Shown here piece by piece: positions 1 through 13,000 of a DNA stretch of 64,000 nucleotides. How positions within the stretch are numbered: position 1 is the stretch's first letter; the number at the start of each line of letters is the position of its first letter. The stretch is from assembly GCF_028858725.1 (NCBI RefSeq), contig NC_084769.1:7689501-7753500 (forward strand), read 5' to 3'. The notes beneath the pieces are model-generated. The model did not search any database. It worked only from the letters and a program-made list of their open reading frames with translations, and was not told the origin of the DNA. The stretch is from Colius striatus (lineage: Eukaryota; Chordata; Aves; Coliiformes; Coliidae). The translations under genes were made by a program, and so were the position numbers.

Positions 1-829
1 TGCTTTAGTGCTTAACAGGAGTCTGGAACTATCTCTAACCATGTGAAGTAGATAAAACAGTTGTGTTCTTTGATAAAATCTTGGGATTTTTATTTTTTAA
101 ACAACCCCCTCAATTCTGGATCTTATATTCAGCTATTGCTATCTAACCCATTAGATGGGAGCATTCCTGCCTCCACAAGATGAAGCAAGTACCTTCTTGT
201 GAAATGTGCATCTATGTATTGTATCTTTACTCTTTGCCTTGTCTGTAAATCTGTATCCTCCGCTAGGTGGACTTCCTCTTCTGTGGTACAGAATAAAGAG
301 AAACTATTAGCTACAGGGAATGAAAACACTAGCTGCTTTTCATTGACCTTCTGGGTCAGAAGCTGTGTTCTTTGTTTAGATCTTCCTTTGTTCTTCAGTT
401 GCCAATGCAATTTAGGACAAAGTTACCATTTTTATGTTAAGAAGACATCCCATATTTTGATTTCCTTTGCATAATCTTTTAAAAATGCTTTTGGTAGATT
501 AACAAGTTAGAGAGTTTGATCTTTAAAGCCTACCCTACTAAGGCCCTGAGCAGAAAATCTTCTGAAATGAATGGAAATGCTTCTTCTAGCTTTAATGATT
601 TAACCAGATGTAACACAGGTATGAGTCCTTTTAAAGAGGAATATCTTCTTTCATAAAAGATGATATGTGGTAACAAGTTGACAATGAAATAGACACTCTG
701 TGACTAGCTCTTTGGCTTTGTTTCCTTTGTCTGGCTCTGGCTTTGCAAAATATTTTTGTCTCTTCTGAGTGGAATATGCTTTCTGAGCAGACACTTCTGA
801 TTTGATTTGTTTTTCTTTTCTTTTCCCAG
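1..829 (+). other. ZRANB3 intron (5' part of window)
   Basis: This is intronic sequence preceding the Walker A exon, AT-rich, with no repeat I recognise. A short open segment at about 543-616 flanked by AG and GTATGA was considered as an exon and not accepted. Confidence 0.7.
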
Positions 830-1008
830 ATGGGGCTAGGTAAAACGATTCAAGCAATTGCTGTTTCCTACTACTATAAACATGAGTGGCCTCTCTTAAT
901 TGTAGTGCCATCATCTCTGAGATACCCTTGGGTTGATGAGATGGAGAAGTGGATTCCAGAACTCTCTCCAGATGATATTAGCATAATTCAGAACAAAACT
1001 GATACGGG
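830..1008 (+). CDS. ZRANB3: ZRANB3 visible exon 1 (Walker A)
   Basis: The exon lies between a TTTTCCCAG acceptor and a GTGAGT donor. It encodes [10 protein letters not shown] and continues through VPSSLRYPW to IQNKTDTG. It enters in phase 0 and leaves two bases over. The Asp-Glu that precedes Walker A in the family must come from an exon upstream of the window. Confidence 0.95.
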
Positions 1009-4000
1009 GTGAGTAGATTTTATTCTTTTTCTATAGAAAAATTTGTTCAGCCCCCCATCCCTGCTCAAGCAGGATCACCTGGGGTGAGTTTCCCAGGATT
1101 ATGTCCATAGGTTTTTTAGTATCTCTAAGGACAGAGACTCCAGCAGCTCTCTGGGCAACCTGTGCCAGTGCTTAGTCAGCTCTGCCATAAAAAAATAGTG
1201 TTTCCTGATTTTCAGAGGGAACCTCCTGTGTTCCAGTTTGTGCCCATTGCTTCTGGTCCTGTTACTGGGCACCACAGAAATGAGCCTGGCTCTGTCCTTC
1301 CTTCAGGTATTTGTATACATTCAAAAGACCCCTCAATAGCCGTAAGATCACTAGGTGTAACAGTCCCAGTCAGCCTTTCCTCATAGGAGAGGTGCTCTAG
1401 TCCTTTAGTCATCTACATTGCCCTTGGTTTTTCTCTTTCTAATATGCCCATGTATCTCTTGTACCGAGAAGGCCAGAACTGGAAACAGCACCTTGAGTAG
1501 AAAGGAAGTATCACCTCCTTTAACCTACTGGCAATAGCTTATCTAATGCAGCTGAGGGCATCATTCACCTGTTTCTTCTGCAAAGGCACAGTGTTGGCTC
1601 TTGTTAACTTGGTAACCACCAGGACCCTCAGGTCGTTTTCTGCTAAGCTGCTTTCAAAGCTGGCGGGCCCCCAGCATATATTGGTACCTAGGGTTGTTAT
1701 TCCCTGGGTGCAGGGATGTGTGCTTCTCCTTGGTGAACTTCATAAGGTTCATGTCAGACCATTTCTCCAGCCTGTGAAGGTCCTTCTGGATGACAGTGTG
1801 ACCCTCTGGTGTATCAGCCACTTCTTCCAGATTGTATTATTACGTTATGGTGGTTACTCATCTCCTTTGAAATTGAGAGGTCTGGGTTTTGTGAAGTAGC
1901 AATTGCTTGTCTGGTGAAAATTAGATTACTTCAGTGTGTCTCATACTGAATTTATGCAGTTGTCTCATGAACTAGCTTGTGTTCATTAGTGTCTGTAAAA
2001 CATTTAGAACACATTCTTTAGAACTTCTGGTACATGTTAAAAATAAGGAAGTAATTACTGTTGAAATTCTATTTAGCATACTGAGAAAATTTGTAAGTTA
2101 GAATAAGGATTCTCTAAATAACTGAAAAAGGTCACTATGACCTAGGCTTTCTATCTTTAGATTTAATAGGGTAAATTCATCAGAGAGAGAGACTAAAGTC
2201 TTAAATGCTGTTCTAACAACTTGCCTATTGCACTGAATTATAGGGGTATTTTTTAGTCTACTTTACCATGAAATCAACCAAATCATTTACAGTAATGTGT
2301 AAATGTTGTTCTGAAACTTGGGGATAAGGGAGGCTGATCTTCATCTTCTCTGGGAAGTATCAAAAACGTACAGATGAGACAGTAGCTTAGAACCTTCTTT
2401 GTGGTAACAAGACTGCAACTGAAAATGCATTTTAAAGGCTAAATTAAGGGATGGTTACTGCTGATAGTCAAAATGTAAGTTTAACACGGGAACTGAAATA
2501 AGGACCCAATGGTGTTTGGTTGGGTTTTTTTATGTAGCTAAAAGGTACCCAAGTTTAATACTGAATGTGCTGAATGCAGAAAGGAGAAATGTGGAATAAG
2601 GGAAATGATGGCAAAAGTAAATGGCAAACAGAATTCCTTAACCTTTATCACTTACTTTTATTCAACAGCAAGGGAAGAGGAAAACTTGGCTTTCTGCTTG
2701 TTTAACTCCCAGGAGGCTTCCTTAGCTATAAGTAAAGTAGCTGCTGAAGTAATTAATATTTTAACATTAAAAATTGTTTAGGTTCTTATAATGTCTAACT
2801 AAATTTGAAGTTGGATGTTTCTTGAATAAATTGCTTCCACTAAGAAGAGATAATTTTATTTGTAATAGTTTTATCCATCCTTCACAAAGGGGTAGGGGAA
2901 ATTCTTGTGTTTCTGGTTGCTACATTTCTCTGTAAAGTAACAGCTAGAGTCTCAGTGCATTGGCCACAGCACCAGTGCTCTAACCATTGCCTCCCCTTCC
3001 ATATCCAAAAGCATCAATGTGCACATGCACATACATTCGTCCTCTTAAATACTCAAGGAAACTTCAACTTAATTGAGTTTTTTGGATCTGATACTACTGT
3101 AGAACAAAGAGAAATCATGCCAGAAGACCAGTAGTGTCTGACATGGGTAGGCCAGCTATTGCTCTCATTCTGGTGATTTGTCTGACAGCTTTAGGAGTTC
3201 CTGTGATGCTCAAAGGCTCCTGAAGGGCCACAGTGCTCTCTAGTGATTTTTAAATCTCTTTGTGTCTTGAGCCTACATATATCTTTAATTTTAGTCTAAG
3301 AAGTTCCTTCCCAACTAAATACCATTTTTTTCATCTTGTGTCTTACTGATCAAGTTTTTACTTTCAAGTTTTTGTTTCTTCATATTCAGTTTGAGCAAAA
3401 GAGCTGCATGGACAGCTTTGATCCAAATAGTTTATTCAGCCCAGACTGTACTGTTACAGTACCCAAATACTCAAGAGATAGTGTAGTTACCTTAGGCTGC
3501 TGGTTAGGTTAGTTCAGGGGTTTGGATGCTTTTTATAGCATGTTCATAACGATCCAACTCATGTATGTAACTTTTTGTCTAGAAGTGGATTTGTCTGATA
3601 CAGTGCCCCTGGAAAGGAGCACACATTGAAGGAATGCAACTAGACTGATGAACTTCTTTTGAAATGCAATGCATGTCCTCTGAAAGTGGTTGTGAAATGT
3701 GTGTGATTTAGAAGTGGGAGATGCTAGAATGTTTTCAACAGCAAAGGCTGTTGTTATTAGCCTGAGAGCCCACTGATTAATCTAAAAGGAGTCATACATA
3801 CCTTCTTAAAAAAACAGCTTGGTATTATTTCTCTGCTATATTAGTTTTCTTACAGTGAAAATTTACTGAGATGACTTCTGTCTTTTCTCTTTTAGGAGAA
3901 TATCAAGCAGCAAAGTAACAATTCTGGGGTATGGCCTGTTAACTTCTGATGCACAGACTTTAGTAGACACTTTGTACAGGCAGAACTTTAAGGTAGTTGT

Positions 4001-7000
4001 GATTGATGAATCACACTACATGAAATCCAGAAATGCCACTCGCAGCAAGATTTTGTTGCCAATTGTACAGAAAGCCCACAGAGCTATTCTTCTTACTGGA
4101 ACTCCTGCTCTAGGAAGACCTGAAGAGGTATTTGACTTATTGTGGTTCGGTTGGTTTGTTTTTTAAGTATAGTATCAGTAATGAATGAACAATTTAGTAG
4201 TTTTCTTGGATACATACCGTTACATGTGTTATGACATCAGTGTACCAGCTGCTTTGGGAAGCACAAGTATAAGAAGCTAAATTAGTTTCTTTTGGTTTGT
4301 ATTGATTTATATTGATGTTTTACAAAGCTGTTTCAACCTCACATAGAGATGATTTGAGACATTGTTCCTTATAAGAAATTAGATTTGCCTGAAACAGAGT
4401 GACTGTTGGGTGAATAGAAAATCCAGAGCCCATTTGTTTCTGCTGTGTAGGAGAGTCCTTGGGAGACTTGAATTAAATCTTCTGCTTTATCTGTTGTAGT
4501 CTTTTGTTTATTGTATGAAATAGAACTTGAGTGCTTGCTTAAAAGTTTAAGACAAATATTTGTATGTATAGGTGTGGATAAGTATGAAACTTCCTGCATG
4601 GGTACCAAAGACATTGCAACCAACCCTGGAAGAAGAGTTGAAGTTAGAAAGTGTTATAATTTTATACAGTGCATTGATACCAAGACCATTAAGCAAGCTT
4701 GCTAAAGGTCTTCAAAAGAAATTCTGTACAAGTTGTCTTGGATCACAGAAATTGAGTAAAAATTCATGACCAAATGGAATACAATTTGAGACATTTTTAT
4801 AGTGATAACAAAGTTCTGCCATGGTTTATAGGGCAGAGTATAAAAACCATTACATCTTTTTAACCAGTTTTGTGTCCTAAGAAGGATCTTTCTATGTAGT
4901 CCTAACATGGAATATGTGTATAAAACAAAAAGCATTATTCATTTGTATTTTTCTACATTTATAGCAAGTAATTACAGGCATTTCCTTGTTTGACCCAGAT
5001 CTATGTCAAATTACCAGCTCTTCACTTGGGTGAATAAATTAGTTATGTTGGGTTTTTTTCCTTAACACTGCTTTGCAGTTCTTGAACTCCTGCCTTGAAG
5101 GAAGCCTGTGAAGAACAAAATTCGGCTGTTTCTAATTTTCTTCTTGAGAGATGCCACTGGTGTGTGATTATGTAATGTGAAGGCTTAATGGCAGAAGTGA
5201 TGTACAGTAGACTTAAGAGGATAGCAGGGAAATGCATTTAGGAGAGAATGTGTCTTGGATCTAGTGGTGATCTTTGGATTCAGAAAGCTTTTACAGTAAA
5301 ACAGCTTGTAAGATAGGGTTCTTTGTGGCTTAAGTTATCTAAACTGATGTTTAGCTCCTATTGCTTAACCAGGAAGAAAGGCATGAAATTTCTGATATGT
5401 GTTTTTTGTAGTGAAGCTTAAGAATGAGAAGGCTTTTCATGTGTTTTAAGAAGCAGACCATTTGTGGAATACTCCCACTGAAGTTTTGCAGAAGTTCGTG
5501 TACCTGATGAATGACAAAAGTTGTGTTATTAGGAAAAACATCTCATCCATGTTTTCGTGTCTCTTCTGAGTCATCAGCACTGTATTATGGTGTTCAGGGT
5601 ACTCTGTTCTTTGAGGGCTTCCTGCAACTGGCCTGTCTCAAGACACAGGTGTCTTCTGGGGAACATCTTTTGTGTGTGTGCTAAGCTGGATGTTCTTTGT
5701 GCAGCTATTCAATGTAAAGACACAATTGTCATGTAATAATTATTCCTGAGCAGTCTTATATTTGCAGGTGGTTTTTAACTAGTGCTATTTCTTTATACAG
5801 CTTTTTATGCAGATTGAGGCATTGTTTCCAGGAAGATTTGGAACTTGGAGTGAATATGCCAAAAAATACTGCAATGCTCGTGTCAGGTATTACTGTACTT
5901 GCTCATTTATTTTCCTGTGAGTGTCCTTTTGATTTTTCTTGTCACTTGAAGTGAGTGAATCAGTAAGTAGTGCCTCTCTTGCTGTATCATGCCACCTTGT
6001 TTGGAAACCCAGGGTTGGATACCATCTACTCCGTCCAAGACAATTGGGAAAAGGATTAAATTGGCTGGAGACTTTATTTAAGGACAAAATTAGAAGCTGT
6101 TAAACTTAGAAATGAAGTTTAAGTGACAGCATTTTGTTAAGTGAAATTTTGTCCTAGTTTACTGTCATATGTTTTACCTTTAGAGATGGAGTTTTAGCTA
6201 CAGCTAAACTTCAGAGTTTCTGACCTCAGTCTTGTGTTCACGTCCTGTAATAATTTACATCTCTCTCTATTATGGGATCCAGTCTTTTTTGCTGTCCCAC
6301 CATACTTGGGTGAGGCAAGGAGTCCAATACTTGTCTCTTTTATACAAATTGACTGAGTAAAAGAAAAGGTGTAAAACTCCCAAAAGCACAGTTCTGTGTT
6401 CATAATATTGGCATTGTAAGTTCTCGTCCACAACTTTGCCACAAATTTGCCAGCATATTCCTCACTACAGGTATTTCCACATCTGTGCCTAATGAATGGA
6501 AAACCATTTTTATCCCTTGAATCTTTCATGAATTTTCATGTTTCATGTCCTTTACGTAATTAACTTAAGGAGGATTCATCTAGTTCTGACTTGCTTCCCT
6601 CAGCTTTAATGTAACAGTCGCTATAGTTACATCTTAAAATAGAGAGGACAGAAGAAGCTCTGATTTAAAATGCTCAGTTTTACCTATCTGAATCTATTGC
6701 AATCTGGAAAGAAAGAAGGGAAGAACCTTTACACATTTCTTAGCTAAAAAATTGCTTGGCTACAACTTTGCACATATTCAAACCGATCGATTTTGTCAGC
6801 TAAATTAACTCGCATTTAGATATAACTTTTACAGTAATAATTACATGGCTTCATTTTAATGGAACTTGGTTTTCCCCATCGTATGGATTTTATCAGTGTT
6901 TCACTTCAAATAACACCGAGGAGTGCAGTCTAGTTTTCAGGCAGAGAAAGGCTATTTTTTCCCCAGTGTTTTGACTGAATGCGTCTGTAATTTTCACACC

Positions 7001-10000
7001 GCCAGTGTGCGTGGGTACAGCACGGTTAGCTACTCAATCATAGATGATTATCTTATTTTTGGCATACCATAAATGTAATAAAAATCAAGTTCAGGGTTTG
7101 GCAAGCTTTCAGTAAATAACTTTGTCTTCATGATTTGGCTCAAACAAAACATCCTACGGTGTTAAATGTGATGAGATGATTTTATGCAGCACTTGCTGTG
7201 AAAATGTCATGAGGCTTCTTGCTTAGGTTTTCATAGACACCTGTTTCTCAAGACAAGGTCCAAAGTATTTCTGTGAGGTTCTGCCTACCATTTTTTATAT
7301 ATCCCAAATGTTCACTCTGGAGGAAGGAAACCTTTGTATGGATAGCCACATAAATAGACTAAAGAAGGGGTATGAGCAAAGGGTGTTGCTATCTTCTATC
7401 TATGTAGTGTTCTGAGTGTGTTATGCCAATACTTCACCAGTGTACAAGTGAGTCCCTCAGCCCCTTTCTTGAATGGGCTAGAGCACTGTTGATAAGCTCA
7501 GTAAGGCTTAAAACTCTCTAAACAATAATTTCTTAAAAATATAAACAATAACATTACCAGGAAAATCACATACTTGCACCATCCTCTCCTGGCCTTGGAA
7601 AATGCTCCCTGGGCTTTTCTCCAAAGACAGCAAAATCTGTTGTGTGCATTATTTTGTTATCCCTTGGCAGTGTTGACAGAGAAAAGCTGCTGTTCCTGCT
7701 GCAATGCTTCCTAATAACAAGAAAGCAAAGAAAGAATAAGGAGGACTAGTTAGCAAATTCTTTCTTTTTGGCTTTTTAACCTTAAACCTACTTCCTCTAT
7801 TGAAATTTCTCATTAAATAGTATTATGTTTAAAGACGATACCTTAAACTTTAAATCCTGTCTCTGGCTGTAACTAGGAGGGAATTTTGGGGGAGGAAAAG
7901 AGAGGAATATTAATGTTGGTGTTTGGAACTTGCATGATAACTCCCCTGTCAGTTGTTCCCCTCTATAATATAATGAAGAGTGTTTTCATGGTGGTATGTT
8001 GTTGTCATTAATCCACTGAAACGAGTTATAAAATTATAAGTGAAACTTCTGCTTCCTGCAGAAAGGAAAGTGTGGCTGGGCTGATGTAGAGGACTGCATA
8101 CATCTTATGGGTAGTAATGTCTGCAGGCAGCAGTCTCTGCTGGGAAGTGGAAACAGCTCTGACTTCAGCCTTGGAAGGGATCAGACAGAAAGCAATCATC
8201 TCTGTGGTGTAAACAGGCTGACCAAGTGTTGTTATCCAGCACACTCCATATCTAATAGCACGGTTTAAAATTCAGAGTTTTTGCCCTCAGTGTTGATGTT
8301 TCATTTTCAGGTTTTTTGGTAGAAGAACTATGTGGGACTGTAGAGGAGCTTCAAATTTAGAAGAACTACATCAACTTTTAAGTGAAATAATGATCAGAAG
8401 ACTGAAGAATGATGTTCTGACTCAATTACCTCCCAAAGTTAGGCAACGTATCCCGTTTGACCTCCCACAAGCTGCAGCTAAGGTAGATTTTCCACTTCTG
8501 CTAGAAACTCATTTGTTAGCAAATAGTAATGTCTGCGTATTCATTTTCTCTGTAGTGTCCAGTGACAGGACAAGGGGTAATGAGATGAAGCTGGAACACA
8601 AAATGTTCCATTTAAACCTAAGGGAAAAACTATGTCACTGTTAAGGTGAGGGAGCCCTGGCACAGGCTGCCCAGGGAGGATGTGGAGGCTCCTTCTCTGG
8701 AGGTTTTCAAAACCCACCTGGACACGTTCTTGTGTGACCTGATCTAGGTGGATCTGCTTTGGCAAGGAGTTGGACTTAGATGATCTCTAGAGGTCCCTTC
8801 CAACCCCTATGGTTCTGTATTTATAGGTATGCATGTGTATTATATGCAGTTAAAAAGAATGTGTGAACATGCAGCACAGCATCTCTGGGATTCTTCTTTT
8901 TAAAATATAACACAAAGAACATGAACATAGCAATTTTTTTGCATCAGATGATGATGAAATTTACTCTAATTTTAGTATAATCTTCTTCCTTTCTGTCTTC
9001 CTTTCCCTTAAATTTTGAACCCAACAGATACTCCTAGGCAAATTTGGTAGTGTTCTCAAAAGTACTCGGTCCCTAAACATCTCATGCTTGAAATACACAT
9101 TGAAGGAGAACATGTGTATCTAACCACTGATCTCTTCTTCCAATTAGAATTTGAATGCCACTTTTGCAGAGTGGGAGAAATTAATGAGAAATTTGAATTC
9201 AGATGCCACTGAAAGCCAGTTTTCTCAAGTCATGAATCTAATCACACGCATGTATAAAGAAACAGCCGTTGCCAAGGTAAGTGTGAAAGTGCTTTCTTAG
9301 TATGTTTAAAATACTGAATGTGTTTTTAACTTAATAAAAGCAGATGTAGTGGCCTGAATAATAGATGAAGTTGGTTGGTTTGTTTTATAATTGCAATGTG
9401 AAGAAATGCTGTTTTATCACTGTAATGACCTGAGCTAAATTTTAAAGCTGTTACTGCTTAGATATCCCCCAGGCTGGCTGGGACTATCCACATGTAGTCT
9501 CCCAACAGAACTCAATGCATCTTTCAGACTCAGGGATATACCGAAAATGGCTTCTTCACACGTTATCCTGGGTGTCAGTAGCTACTGCAGCTGACTCTGG
9601 ATGCTGCTGATGCAGCTCTTAACCTGTTAGTACTGGTTCTCGTCATACATAAATGTTCAAGAACAATCCTTTCTAGCTGGTTTCTCTTTTATCAAGTGAG
9701 ACTCCATGTTCTATATTTCCACCTACAGTACTGCAACCTAAGATGTAAGGAAAACCAAACCAACATCTTTTACATGCCTACTTTTTACCCTGTTATCAGG
9801 CTTCACTATGGTGACCTGCCTTCAGAAAGGACTAGGGGGAAAAAAGAGTTTAGAAGGCTGCTGGAGCTGTAAGAGTTGAGAATCTGACTGACTCCTTTTC
9901 TCCTTGTCTTAAAAGTATCACTGTGATTCTGTTGATATTTCTTCCTCACTTTCTAGTCTCTCCCTTCTATTTATCTGGAGAGACAAAGAAAAAGATAGAA

Positions 10001-13000
10001 AAAAGAAATCTGAGGACTGCTGGAAACTGTTACTTTAATAGTTTTTGCAAAAGATATAGAAAATTATATCTGACACCCAAGAAAATCTATGCATGCTTAA
10101 ATAGGGCAATATTTTATGATTCCAGTATCATGAAGTATCAAAATTGTTCTTTCAGTTTTGATCTATGGCTTTATGTGGGCACAGATACAGAAGTCCTGAT
10201 TAAACAGTGTCTTGTACATTTGAAATATGTCTCAGAAGCAATCAGTTTTGGGTTTTTTTTACATGTGGTTTAAAAACATCAGATAATGATGTTGTAACAA
10301 AGAAGGGGTTTATCTCCACCGTAATCTGAAAGAAGTGCCACGTAATTATGTGATGTATTGAGGATAAATGTGAGTTTCTTTCTCTGAAGCAGCGAGACAG
10401 ATTTCTTAAAGACATAAAGTTGTGGTATTCATTTAAACAAAAGTACTTCAAATAATTTTATGCTTAATAATGGTAGAGTTTGATAAAGCCTGAAGTGGGT
10501 AACAGATAGCAGGGACATTTACCTTTTAGTATTACAAGAAATTGAAAGACATTAAAATATTAACTGTCTTTTTGTACATTTTCTATGTCTAACTATGAAA
10601 ATATGTTCTCTTACTCCAGGCAGGAGCAGTAAAGGACTATATCAAAATGATGCTTGAAAATGACAAACTGAAGTTTCTAGTTTTTGCTCACCATTTAAGC
10701 ATGCTTCAAGCCTGTACAGAGGCAGTTATAGAAAATAAGGTAATGATTTAAGAAATGTGCACACAGATTAAACTTCAGACTCTACAAATACGTGTGAGCT
10801 GTGTTTGAATTCAGTAGAGCTACCCATGTGTACAGGAGCTTCAGATGGGTGCCGCTGGATTAAAAGCGATCGTGTTTGTATTAAAGGATAATGCAAGCAT
10901 TTGTCTCATATGATTCTTTATTATTATTGAATCAATGCTCTAGGCAGTTGCTTCCCAAGTTTCTCTACCAATGTGCTTCTGTCTACTTTTTTTTGTACAG
11001 AACACTGTTGTCTGACCTGAGTGTTTAATTGAAAGCAGTAAAATTAAAAAACAACCTTTTTATTATTATTTTGACCATGGACTCTCAATCCTTGTTAGGA
11101 AATGGTGGCTAATTTTGCTATTTCACATTGTTATTACTTTGCAAATGCTTGGAATTTTAATAAATCATGTCAGGAGAATGGCAGTCTTCTGCAGAGTGTT
11201 CCATTTTAAGATCCCATGTTCTTTCTGTCTTCTCCTTTTGTGAACAGGGAATGCTAAATTTACGCTTCTCTAGATAGAGGCTTAACTGTAAACAAAGGGC
11301 AGAAGAGTTCTGATGGATCCTTGTCCCCATGATAGGAACAGAACTGATGTTTTTATGTTTATTGGGAGATAGAGGGTGTCCAAAAATGGACAGTGCTAAC
11401 CTCATTTTGCCTCTGCTGTGCTGTAGGTTCGCTACATCCGAATAGATGGCAGTGTTCCTTCTGTGGAAAGAACCCGTCTCGTTAATCAGTTCCAGAAGGA
11501 CCCTGATACCCGGGTTGCTATTTTGAGTATTCAGGCAGCTGGTCAGGTAGGACAAAAAAAAAAATAAGGTAGATGAAATAAGAATCACAGAATGGTGGGA
11601 TTGGTAGGGACCTTTAGACATCATCCAGTCCAACTGCCCTGCCAAAGCAGATCCACCTAGATCAGGTCACACAGGAATGTGTCCAGGTGGGTTTTGAAAA
11701 CTTCCAGAGAAGGAGACTCCACACCCTCCCTGGGCAGCCTGTGCCAGGGCTCCCTCACCTCAACAGTCAAATAGTTTTTCCTTATGTTCCAATGGAACTT
11801 CTTGTGTTCCAGCTTTATCTCATTACCCCTTGTCCTGTCACTGGATACAACAGAAAATAGTGATGTCCCAACCTCCTAACATCCACTATTTAGATATTTG
11901 TAAATATTAATAAGATCCCCCCTCAGTCTCCTCCAGACTAAACAGCCCCAGCTCCCGCAGCCTTTCCTCATAAGGAAGATGTTCCAGTCCCCTGATCATC
12001 TTGGTGGCCCTGTGCTGGACTCTCTCCAGAAGTTCCCTGTCCTTCTTGGGCTAGGGAACTGAAAGGCTAGGGAACTTGGGCCCAAAACTGAAGTTATTGG
12101 TGACCAAAGTGGTTTACTGAAAGCCATTTATCTTCATGCAATATGTCTTTTGTAGACTCAAGTGTTCTCTTTTCTCTTTGCACTAATCATGTTAACTGTT
12201 GTAAGCCTCTATTGAAATTTCTTAAGTAAAATCAAGATAAGCAGGAGAAGCTCATTCTTGAATAATTAGTAAAAACTCCATTTCTCTGAAAGTACCAGCT
12301 TAATAAGAAACAAAGGTTTCTTCCATAATGAAAAGCAGTGTGCAGACTTTGCACAATCTTGAAGTATATTTTGAATCTTTCTTACATCTATCTGAGGCCC
12401 AAGGAAGAAGTCAGTTTAACAGGCTCATCTGCTGTCAAGGTGGTTCCTCTTATTTCTGTATAAAAATGTCCTGTACAACCTTTAACTTTTCTTACTTCAG
12501 TTATCCAGTTGTTTGTGGATGGAATCTGGTTTTCTAAAATGCATCTACCTCTTTGGTTTAGGGTTTAACTTTCACTGCTGCTACTCATGTCGTGTTTGCT
12601 GAATTATATTGGGATCCAGGCCATATTAAGCAAGCAGAAGACAGAGCACACCGAATTGGACAGTGCAGCTCTGTCAACATTCACTTCCTGATTGCAAAAG
12701 GGACGATGGATACTCTGATGTGGGCGATGCTGAATCGTAAGGTACGTGTGGGATAGAACCAAACGAACAAGAACTCCCCATGGTTCATGTGCCAGATCAC
12801 ATTCTTACTGATCTGGAGCACTCTCCTACTCTGAGACAAATTTATACAACTAGAGCTGCTAATCATTAAAATGCCCATGTCTGTCTCAAATCAGTCTTTT
12901 CCAGCTTTTTGCTATCTCCATTTAAGATCCAAAGATAAACGAGGTGACTCTTTGCCAAGATGAATGAGATGGATCACATCTACAGGAGACGGTTGCTTTA

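Noticed and set aside
543-616. Possible extra ZRANB3 exon flanked by AG and GTATGA
   Set aside because: Its length would shift the reading frame between the expected DE and MGLGKT, and its translation does not resemble the family N-terminus.
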